Shown here piece by piece: positions 35,201 through 46,310 of a DNA stretch of 64,000 bases (its first letter is position 1; each line of letters opens with the position of its first letter). This stretch comes from Hydractinia symbiolongicarpus (lineage: Eukaryota > Cnidaria > Hydrozoa > Anthoathecata > Hydractiniidae). The stretch spans positions 1,178,001 to 1,242,000 of the forward strand of contig NC_079883.1 of the NCBI RefSeq assembly GCF_029227915.1, given 5' to 3'. The position numbers and the translations under genes were made by a program. The notes below the pieces were generated by a model. It did not search any database and was not told the origin of the DNA. It saw nothing but the letters and a program-made list of their open reading frames with translations.

Positions 35201-38200
35201 GATTTTTTAAATTATTTTTTCACCACTAAAACGCAAGAGACTTGTAGTTTTCAAAAATGTTTTCATTTTTGATGAGACGCTGAATAAAAGAAGTTTAATC
35301 GCCGGCAAACGAAAACCCGCAATTTCCCGTAAATCCCGTGCTTGGCTCGTATAGTCGAGTATATACAAAGAAGGTACCCTGTGAGTAAAGACCTTTCCAG
35401 AACGATTTTTTATATTATCTTTTCAGCACTAAAACGCATGAGACTTGTAGTTTTCAAAAATGTTTTCATTTTTGATGAGACGCGAAATAAAAGAAGTTTA
35501 ATCGCCGGCAAACGAAAACCTGCAATTTGCCGTAAATCACGGGCTTGGCCCGTATAGTCGAGTATATACAAAGAAAGTACCCTGTGAGTAAACTCATTTC
35601 CAGAACGATTTTTTAAATTATCTTTTCACCACTAAAACGCATGAGACTTGTAGTCTTCAAAAATGTTTTCATTTTTGATGAGACGCGGAATAAAAGAAGT
35701 TTAATCGCCGGCAAACGAAAACCCGCGATTTCCCGTAAATCCCGGTCTCGGCCCGTATAGTCAAAAGTATACAAAGAAAAAACCCAGGGAGTAAACTCAT
35801 TTCCCGAACGATTTTTTAAATTATTTTTTCACCATTAAAACGTATGAGACTCGTAGTTTTCAAAAATGTTTTCATTTTTGATGAGACGCTGAATGAAAGA
35901 AGTTTAATCGCCGGCAAACGAAAACCCGCGATTTCCCGTAAATCCCGGATTCGGCCCGTATAGTCAAAAGTATACAAAGAAAGTACCCTGCGAGTAAACT
36001 CATTTCAAGAACGATTTTTTAAATTATCTTTTCACCACTAAAACGCACGAGACTTGTAGTTTTCAAAAATGTTTTCATTTTTGATGAGACGCTGAATAAA
36101 AGAAGTTTAATCGCCGGCAAACGAAAACCCGCGAATTCCCGTAAATCCCGGACTCGGCCCGTATAGTCAAAAGTATACAAAGAAAATACCCAGGGAGTAA
36201 ACTCATTTCCAGAACGATTTTTTAAATTATCTTTTCACCACTAAAACGCATGACACTTGTAGTTTTCAGGAATGTTTTCATTTTTAATGAGACGCTTAAT
36301 GAAAGAAGTTTAATCGCCGGCAAACGAAAACCCGCGATTTCCCATAAATCCCGGGCTTGGCCCGTATAGTCGAATGTATACAAAGAAAGTACCCTGTGAG
36401 TAAACTCATTTCTCGAACGATTTTTTGAATTATTTTTTCACCACTAAAACGCATGAGACTTGTAGTTTTCAAATATGTTTTCATTTTTGATGAGACGCGA
36501 AATAAAAGAAGTTTAATCGCCGGCAAACGAAAACCCGCGATTTCCCGTAAATCCCGGACTCGGCCCGTATAGTCAAAAGTAGACAAAGAAAGTACCCTGC
36601 AAGTAAACTCATTTCCAGAACGGTTTTTTAAATTATCTTTTCACCACTAAAACGCATGAGACTTGTAGTTTTCAAAAATGTTTTCATTTTTGATGAGACG
36701 CGAAATAAAAGAAGTTTAATCGCCGGCAAACGAAAACCTGCGATTTCCCGTAAATCCCGGGATTGGCCCGTATAGTCAATTGTATACAAAGAAAGTACCC
36801 TGTGAGTAAACTCATTTCCCGAACGATTTTTTAAATTATTTTTTCACCACTAAAACGCATGAGACTTGTAGTTTTCAAAAATGTTTTCATTTTTGATAAG
36901 ACGCTGAATAAAAAAAGTTTAATCGCCGGCAAACGAAAACCCGCAATTTCCCGTAAATCCCGTGCTTGGCCCGTATAGTCGAGTATATACAAAGAAAGTA
37001 TCCTGTGAGTAAACTCATTTCCAGAACGATTTTTTAAATTATCTTTTCACCACTAAAACGCATGGGACTTGTAGTTTTCAAAAATGTTTTCATTTTTGAT
37101 GAGACGCTGAATAGAAGAAGTTTAATCGCCGGCAAACGAAAACCCGCCATTTCCCGTAAATCCCGTGCTTGGCCCGTATAGTCGAGTATACACAAAGAAA
37201 GTACCCTGTCAGTAAACTCATTTCCAGAACGATTTTTTAAATTATCTTTTCACCACTAAAACGCATGAGACTTGTAGTTTTCAAAAATGTTTTCATTTTT
37301 GATGAGACGCGGAATAAAAGAAGTTTAATCGCCGGCAAACGAAAAACCGCGATTTCCCGTAAATCCCGGACTCGGCCCATATAGTCAAAAGTATACAAAG
37401 AAAGTACCCAGGGAGTAAACTCATTTCCCGAACGATTTTTTAAATTATTTTTTCACCACTAAAACGCAAGAGACTTGTAGTTTTCAAAAATGTTTTCATT
37501 TTTGATGAGACGCTGAATAAAAGAAGTTTAATCGCCGGCAAACGAAAACCAGCGATTTCCTGTAAATCCCGGGTTTGGCCCGTATAGTCAAAAGTACACA
37601 AAGAAAATACCCAGGTAGTAAACTCATTTCCAGAACGATTTTTTAAATTATTTTTACACCACTAAAACGCATGAGACTTGTAGTTTTCAAAAATGTTTTC
37701 ATTTTTGATGAGACGCTGAATAAAAGAAGTTTAATCGCCGGCAAACGAAATACCGCAATTTCCCGTAAATCCCGTGCTTGGCTCGTATAGTCGAGTATAT
37801 ACAAAGAAGGTACCCTGTGAGTAAAGTCCTTTCCAGAACGATTTTTTATATTATCTTTTCAGCACTAAAACGCATGAGACTTGTAGTTTTCAAAAATGTT
37901 TTCATTTTTGATGAGACGCGAAATAAAAGAAGTTTAATCGCCGGCAAACGAAAACCTGCGATTTCCCGTAAATCCCGAGCTTGGCCCGTATAGTGAAATG
38001 TATACAAAGAAAGTACCCTGTGAGTAAACTCATTTCCCGAACGATTTTTTAAATTATTTTTTCACCACTAAAACGCATGAGACTTGTAGTTTTCAAAAAT
38101 GTTTTCATTTTTGATGAGACGCTGAATGAAAGAAGTTTAATCGCCGGCAAACGAAAACCCGCGATTTCCCGTAAATCCCGTGCTTGGCCCGTATAGTCGA

Positions 38201-39260
38201 GTATATACAAAGAAAGTACCCTGTGAGTAAACTCATTTCCAGAACGATTTTTTAAATTATCTTTTCACCACTAAAACGCATGAGACTTGTAGTCTTCAAA
38301 AAAGTTTTCATTTTTGATGAGACGCGGAATAAAAGAAGTTTAATCGCCGGCAAACGAAAACCCGCGATTTCCCGTAAATCCCGGTCTCGGCCCGTATAGT
38401 CAAAAGTATACAAAGAAAATACCCAGGGAGTAAACTCATTTCCCGAACGATTTTTTAAATTATTTTTTCACCATTAAAACGTATGAGACTCGTAGTTTTC
38501 AAAAATGTTTTCATTTTTGATGAGACGCTGAATGAAAGAAGTTTAATCGCCGGCAAACGAAAACTCGCGATTTCCCGTAAATCCCGGATTCGGCCCGTAT
38601 AGTCAAAAGTATACAAAGAAAGTACCCTGCGAGTAAACTCATTTCAAGAACGATTTTTTAAATTATCTCTTCACCACTAAAACGCACGAGACTTGTAGTT
38701 TTCAAAAATGTTTTCATTTTTGATGAGACGCTGAATAAAAGAAGTTTAATCGCCGGCAAACGAAAACCCGCGAATTCCCGTAAATCCCGGACTCGGCCCG
38801 TATAGTCAAAAGTATACAAAGAAAATACCCAGGGAGTAAACTCATTTCCAGAACGATTTTTTAAATTATCTTTTCACCACTAAAACGCATGACACTTGTA
38901 GTTTTCAGGAATGTTTTCATTTTTAATGAGACGCTTAATGAAAGAAGTTTAATCGCCGGCAAACGAAAACCCGCGATTTCCCATAAATCCCGGGCTTGGC
39001 CCGTATAGTCGAATGTATACAAAGAAAGTACCCTGTGAGTAAACTCATTTCTCGAACGATTTTTTGAATTATTTTTTCACCACTAAAACGCATGAGACTT
39101 GTAGATTTCAAATATGTTTTCATTTTTGATGAGACGCGAAATAAAAGAAGTTTAATCGCCGGCAAACGAAAACCCGCGATTTCCCGTAAATCCCGGACTC
39201 GGCCCGTATAGTCAAAAGTAGACAAAGAAAGTACCCTGCGAGTAAACTCATTTCCAGAAC
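32241..39260. repeat. 2,639-bp 13-mer HOR, two copies plus a partial third, with monomer indels
   Basis: GCTTGGCTCG units spaced 2,639 bp then 2,436 bp (13 and 12 monomers) and CAGGAATG units spaced 2,639 bp twice define copies at about 32,670-35,308, 35,309-37,744 and 37,745-39,260. The CCCATATAG change at 32,301, 35,143 and 37,376 is spaced 2,842 and 2,233 bp (14 and 11 monomers). The copies thus differ by whole monomers: the GGGTTTGG unit (near 32,497 and 37,572) is absent from copy 2, and two units near 34.3-34.7 kb are absent downstream. About 34,290-35,300 also matches the end of the preceding 11-mer at offset 2,842. Confidence 0.84.
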
Positions 39261-42032
39261 GGTTTTTTAAATTATCTTTTCACCACTAAAACGCACGAGA
39301 CTTGTAGTTTTTAAAAATGTTTTCATTTTTGATGAGACGCTGAATAAAAGAAGTTTAATCGCCGGCAAACGAAAACCCGCGAATTCCCGTAAATCCCGGA
39401 CTCGGCCCGTATAGTCAAATGTATACAAAGAAAATACCCAGGGAGTAAACTCATTTCCAGAACGATTTTTTAAATTATCTTTTCACCACTAAAACGCATG
39501 AGACTTGTAGTTTTCAAAAATGTTTTCATTTTTGATGAGACGCCGAATAAAAGATGTTTAATTGCCGGCAAACGAAAACCCGCGATTTCCCGTAAATCCC
39601 GGACTCGGCCCGTATAGTCAAAAGTATACAAATAAAGTACCCAGGGAGTAAACTCATTTCCCGAACGATTTTTTAAATTATTTTTTCACCACTAAAACGC
39701 ATCAGACTTGTAGTTTTCAGGAATATTTTTATTTTTGATGAGACGTTTAATGAAAGAAGTTTAATCGCCGTCAAACGAAAAACCGCGATTTCCCGTAAAT
39801 CCCGGGCTTGGCCCGTATAGTCGAATGTATACAAAGAAAGTACCCTGTGATTAAACTCATTTCCCGAACGATTTTTTAAATTATTTTTTCACCACTAAAA
39901 CGCGCGAGACTTGTAGTTTTCAAAAATGTTTTCATTTTTGATGAGACGTTGAATAAAAGAAGTTTAATCGCCGGCAAACGAAAACCCGCGATTTCCCGTA
40001 AATCCCGGACTCGGCCCGTATAGTCAAAAGTATACAAAGAAAATACCCTGGGAGTAAACTCATTTCCAGAACGATTTTTTAAATTATCTTTTCACCACTA
40101 AAACGCATGACACTTGTAGTTTTCAAAAATGTTTTCATTTTTGATGAGACGCTGAATAAAAGATGTTTAATCGCCGGCAAACGAAAACCCGCGATTTCCC
40201 GTAAATCCCGGACTCGGCCCGTATAGTCAAAAGTATACTAAGAAAGTACCCAGGGAGTAAACTCATTTCCCGAACGATTTTTTAAATTATTTTTTCACCA
40301 CTAAAACGCACGAGACTTGTAGTTTTCAAAAATGTTTTCATTTTTGATGAGACGCTAAATAAAAGAAGTTTAATCGCCGGCAAACGAAAACCCGCGAATT
40401 CCCGTAAATCCCGGACTCGGCCCGTATAGTCAAAAGTATACAAAGAAAATACCCAGGGAGTAAACTCATTTCCAGAACGATTTTTTAAATTATCTTTTCA
40501 CCACTAAAACGCATCACACTTGTAGTTTTCAAAAATGTTTTCATTTTTGATGAGACGCTGTATAAAAGATGTTTAAACGCCGGCAAACGAAAACCCGCGA
40601 TTTCCTGTAAATCCCGGACTCGGCCCGTATAGTCAAAAGTATACAAAGAAAGTACCCAGGGAGTAAACTCATTTCCCGAACGATTTTTTATATTATTTTT
40701 TCACCACTAAAACGCACGAGACTTGTAGTTTTCAAAAATGTTTTCATTTTTGATGAGACGCTGAATAGAAGAAGTTTAATCGCCGGCAAACGAAAACCCG
40801 CGAATTCCCGTAAATCCCGGACTCGGCCCGTATAGTCAAAAGTATACAAAGAAAATACACAGGGAGTAAACTCATTTCCCGAACGATTTTTTAAATTATT
40901 TTTTCACCACTAAAACGCATGAGACTTGTAGTTTTCAGGAATGTTTTCATTTTTAATAAGACGCTTAATGAAAGAAGTTTAATCGCCGGCAAACGAAAAC
41001 CCGCGTATTCCCATAAATCCCGGGCTTGGCCCGTATAGTCGAATGTATACAAAGAAAGTACCCTGTGAGTAAACTCATTTCTCGAACGATTTTTTAAATT
41101 ATTTTTTCACCACTAAAACGCATGAGACTTGTAGTTTTCAAATATGTTTTCATTTTTGATGAGACGCGAAATAAAAGAAGTTTAATCGCCGGCAAACGAA
41201 AACCCGCGATTTCCCGTAAATCCCGGACTCGGCCCGTATAGTCAAAAGTAGACAAAGAAAGTACCCTGCGAGTAAACTCATTTCCAGAACGGTTTTTTTA
41301 AATTATCTTTTCACCACTAAAACGCACGAGACTTGTAGTTTTCAAAAATGTTTTCATTTTTGATGAGACGCTGAATAAAAAAAGTTTAAGCGCCGGCAAA
41401 CGAAAACCCGCGAATTCCCGTAAATCCCGGACTCGGCCCGTATAGTCAAATGTATACAAAGAAAATACCCAGGGAGTAAACTCATTTCCCGAACGATTTT
41501 TTAAATTATTTTTTCACCACTAAAACGCATAAGACTTGTAGTCTTCAAAAATGTTTTCATTTTTGATGAGACGCCGAATAAAAGATGTTTAATTGCCGGC
41601 AAACGAAAACCCGCGATTTCCCGTAAATCCCGGACTCGGCCCGTATAGTCAAAAGTATACAAATAAAGTACCCAGGGAGTAAACTCATTTCCCGAACGAT
41701 TTTTTAAATTATTTTTTCACCACTAAAACGCATAAGACTTGTAGTTTTTAAAAATGTTTTCATTTTTGATGAGACGCTGAATGAAAGAAGTTTAATCGCC
41801 GGCAAACGCAAACCCGCGATTTCCTGTAAATCCCGGGTTTGGCCCGTATAGTCAAAAGCATACAAAGAAAATACCCAGGTAGTAAACTCATTTCCAGAAC
41901 GATTTTTTAAATTATTTTTACACCACTAAAACGCATGAGACTTGTAGTTTTCAAAAATGTTTTCATTTTTGATGAGACGCTGAATAAAAGAAGTTTAATC
42001 GCCGGCAAACGAAAACCCGCAATTTCCCGTAA

Positions 42033-44283
42033 ATCCCGTGCTTGGCTTGTATAGTCGAGTATATACAAAGAAGGTACCCTGTGAGTAAAGTCCTTTCCAG
42101 AACGATTTTTTATATTATCTTTTCAGCACTAAAACGCAAGAGACTTGTAGTTTTCAAAAATGTTTTCATTTTTGATGAGACGCTGAATAGAAGAAGTTTA
42201 ATCGCCGGCAAACGAAAACCTGCGATTTCCCGTAAATCCCGGGCTTGGCCCGTATAGTCAAATGTATACAAAGAAAGTACCCTGTGAGTAAACTCATTTC
42301 CCGAACGATTTTTTAAATTATTTTTTCACCACTAAAACGCATGAGACTTGTAGTTTTCAAAAATGTTTTCATTTTTGATGAGACGGTGAATGAAAGAAGT
42401 TTAATCGCCGGCAAACGAAAACCCGCGATTTCCCGTAAATCCCGGATTCGGCCCGTATAGTCAAAAGTATACAAAGAAAGTACCCTGCGAGTAAACTCAT
42501 TTCAAGAACGATTTTTTAAATTATCTTTTCACCACTAAAACGCACGAGACTTGTAGTTTTCAAAAATGTTTTCATTTTTGATGAGACGCTGAATAAAAGA
42601 AGTTTAATCGCCGGCAAACGAAAACCCGCGAATTCCCGTAAATCCCGGACTCGGCCCGTATAGTCAAAAGTATACAAAGAAAATACCCAGGGAGTAAACT
42701 CATTTCAAGAACGATTTTTTAAATTATCTTTTCACCACTAAAACGCATCACACTTGTAGTTTTCAAAAATGTTTTCATTTTTGATGAGACGCTGTATAAA
42801 AGATGTTTAATCGCCGGCAAACGAAAACCCGCGATTTCCTGTAAATCCCGGACTCGGCCAGTATAGTCAAAAGTATACAAAGAAAGTACCAAGGGAGTAA
42901 ACTCATTTCCCGAACGATTTTATAAATTATTTTTTCACCACTAAAACGCAAGAGACTTGTAGTTTTCAAAAATGTTTTCATTTTTGATGAGACGCTGAAT
43001 AGAAGAAGTTTAATCGCCGGCAAACGAAAACCCGCGAATTCCCGTAAATCCCGGACTCGGCCCGTATAGTCAAAAGTATACAAAGAAAATACACAGGGAG
43101 TAAACTCATTTCCCGAACGAATTTTTAAATTATTTTTTCACCACTAAAACGCATGAGACTTGTAGTTTTCAGGAATGTTTTCATTTTTAATAAGACGCTT
43201 AATGAAAGAAGTTTAATCGCCGGCAAACGAAAACCCGCGATTTCCCATAAATCCCGGGCTTGGCCCGTATAGTCGAATGTATACAAAGAAAGTACCCTGT
43301 GAGTAAACTCATTTCTCGAACGATTTTTTAAATTATTTTTTCACCACTTAAACGCATGAGACTTGTAGTTTTCAAATATGTTTTCATTTTTGATGAGACG
43401 CGAAATAAAAGAAGTTTAATCGCCGGCAAACGAAAACCCGCGAATTCCCGTAAATCCCGGACTCGGCCCGTATAGTCAAAAGTATACAATGAAAATACAC
43501 AGGGAGTAAACTCATTTCCCGAAATCCCGTGCTTGGCTTGTATAGTCGAGTATATACAAAGAAGGTACCCTGTGAGTAAAGTCCTTTCCAGAACGATTTT
43601 TTATATTATCTTTTCAGCACTAAAACGCATGAGACTTGTAGTTTTCAAAAATGTTTTCATTTTTGATGAGACGCGAAATAAAAGAAGTTTAATCGCCGGC
43701 AAACGAAAACCTGCGATTTCCCGTAAATCCCGGGCTTGGCCCGTATAGTCAAATGTATACAAAGAAAGTACCCTGTGAGTAAACTCATTTCCCGAACGAT
43801 TTTTTAAATTATTTTTTCACCACTAAAACGCATGAGACTTGTAGTTTTCAAAAATGTTTTCATTTTTGATGAGACGGTGAATGAAAGAAGTTTAATCGCC
43901 GGCAAACGAAAACCCGCGATTTCCCGTAAATCCCGGATTCGGCCCGTATAGTCAAAAGTATACAAAGAAAGTACCCTGCGAGTAAACTCATTTCAAGAAC
44001 GATTTTTTAAATTATCTTTTCACCACTAAAACGCACGAGACTTGTAGTTTTCAAAAATGTTTTCATTTTTGATGAGACGCTGAATAAAAGAAGTTTAATC
44101 GCCGGCAAACGAAAACCCGCGAAATCCCGTAAATCCCGGACTCGGCCCGTATAGTCAAAAGTATACAAAGAAAATACCCAGGGAGTAAACTCATTTCCAG
44201 AACGATTTTTCAAATTATCTTTTCACCACTAAAACGCATCACACTTGTAGTTTTCAAAAATGTTTTCATTTTTGATGAGACGC
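42033..44283. repeat. 1,491-bp non-integral tandem duplication
   Basis: GCTTGGCTTG-type units start short open frames at 42,042 and 43,533, and AGACGGTGAA lies at 42,381 and 43,872; both pairs are 1,491 bp apart. That is 7 monomers plus 70 bp, the only spacing I found that is far from a multiple of 203. Copy 1 is about 42,033-43,523. Copy 2 runs from 43,524 to about 44,283, where tails differ (CTGTATAAAAG against CTGAATAGAAG). Confidence 0.85.
43454..43523. repeat. Truncated 70-bp monomer and out-of-phase junction
   Basis: A monomer runs normally from ATCCCGGACT (43,454) to CTCATTTCCCGAA, then continues directly as ATCCCGTGCTTGG (43,524) instead of CGATTTTTT. The 70-bp interval between the two ATCCCG landmarks replaces 203 bp. 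The left partner has CTCATTTCCCGAACG and the right partner has GCAATTTCCCGTAAATCCCG, so both share the 8-base word ATTTCCCG just before the switch. The simplest reading is a join at this short homology with loss of one T. Downstream monomers resume the normal 203-bp period in the new phase. Confidence 0.88.
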
Positions 44284-46310
44284 TGAATAGAAGAAGTTTA
44301 ATCGCCGGCAAACGAAAACCCGCGAATTCCCGTAAATCCCAGACTCGGCCCGTATAGTCAAAAGTATACAAAGAAAATACACAGGGAGTAAACTCATTTC
44401 CCGAACGAATTTTTAAATTATTTTTTCACCACTAAAACGCATGAGACTTGTAGTTTTCAAATATGTTTTCATTTTTGATGAGACGCGAAATAAAAGAAGT
44501 TTAATCGCCGGCAAACGAAAACCCGCGAATTCCCGTAAATCCCGGACTCGGCCCGTATAGTCAAAAGTATACAAAGAAAATACACAGGGAGTAAACTCAT
44601 TTCCCGAACATTTTTTTTAAATTATTTTTTCATCACTAAAACGCATGAGACTTGTAGTTTTCAGGAATGTTTTCATTTTTAATAAGACGCTTAATGAAAG
44701 AAGTTTAATCGCCGGCAAACGAAAACCCGCGATTTCCCATAAATCCCGGGCTTGGCCCGTATAGTCAAATGTATACAAAGAAAGTACCCTGTGAGTAAAC
44801 TCATTTCTCGAACGATTTTTTAAATTATTTTTTCACCACTAAAACGCATGAGACTTGTAGTTTTCAAATATGTTTTCATTTTTGATGAGACGCGAAATAA
44901 AAGAAGTTTAATCGCCGGCAAACGAAAACCCGCGATTTCCCGTAAATCCCGGACTCGGCCCGTATAGTCAAAAGTAGACAAAGAAAGTACCCTGCGAGTA
45001 AACTCATTTCCAGAACGGTTTTTTAAATTATCTTTTCACCACTAAAACGCACGAGACTTGTAGTTTTCAAAAATGTTTTCATTTTTGATGAGACGCTGAA
45101 TAAAAGAAGTTTAATCGCCGGCAAACGAAAACCCGCGAATTCCCGTAAATCCCGGACTCGGCCCGTATAGTCAAATGTATACAAAGAAAATACCCAGGGA
45201 GTAAACTCATTTCCAGAACGATTTTTTAAATTATCTTTTCACCACTAAAACGCATGAGACTTGTAGTTTTCAAAAATGTTTTCATTTTTGATGAGACGCC
45301 GAATAAAAGATGTTTAATTGCCGGCAAACGAAAACCCGCGATTTCCCGTAAATCCCGGACTCGGCCCGTATAGTCAAAAGTATACAAATAAAGTACCCTG
45401 TGAGTAAACTCATTTCCAGAACCATTTTTTAAGTTATCTTTTCACCACTAAAACGCATGAGACTTGTAGTTTTCAAAAATGTTTTCATTTTTGATGACAC
45501 CCTGGATAGAAGAAGTTTAATCGCCGGCAAACGAAAACCCGCGAATTCCCGTAAATCCCGGACTCGGCCCGTATAGTCAAAAGTATAAAAAGAAAATACC
45601 CAGTGAGTAAACTCATTTCCAGAACGATTTTTTAAATTATCTTTTCACCACTAAAACGCATGACACTTGTAGTTTTCAAAAATGTTTTCATTTTTGATGA
45701 GACGCTGAAAAAAAGATGTTTAATCGCCGGCAAACGAAAACCCGCGATTTCCCGTAAATCCCGGACTCGGCCCGTATAGTCAAAAGTATACAAACAAAGT
45801 ACCCAGGGAGTAAACTCATTTCCCGAACGATTTTTTAAATTATCTTTTCACCACTAAAACGCAAGAGACTTGTAGTTTTCAAAAATGTTTTTATTTTTGA
45901 TGAGACGCTGAATAAAAAAAGTTTAATCGCCGGCAAACGAAAACCAGCGATTTCCTGTAAATCCCGGGCTTGGCATGTATAGTCGAATGTATACAAAGAA
46001 AGTACCCTGTGAGTAAACTCATTTCCCGAACGATTTTTTAAATTATTTTTTCACCACTAAAACGCAAGAGACTTGTAGTTTTCAAAAATGTTTTCATTTT
46101 TGATGAGACGCTGAATAAAAGAAGTTTAATCGCCGGCAAACGAAAACCCGGGATTTCCCGTAAATCCCGGACTCGGCCCGTATAGTCAAAAGTATACAAA
46201 GAAAATACCCAGGTAGTAAACTCATTTCCAGAACGATTTTTTAAATTATTTTTTCACCACTAAAACGCATGAGACTTGTAGTTTTCAAAAATGTTTTCAT
46301 TTTTGATGAG

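Larger units (their letters stand above)
39261..46310. repeat. Diverged mosaic region without a clean HOR
   Basis: Monomers here carry more private changes than the HORs on either side, such as ACGCATCAGAC, CAGGAATATTTTTA, ACGCGCGAGAC and GACACCCTGGATAG. Recurrent types include CAGGAATG with AATAAGACGCTT, CAAATATG with ACGCGAAAT, ACGGTTTTTT, and CCGAATAAAAGATG with TTAATTGCC. Single-base insertions lengthen T-runs near 41,290 and 44,612. The region looks like an older, less homogenised part of the array. It contains the out-of-phase junction described separately. Confidence 0.68.
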
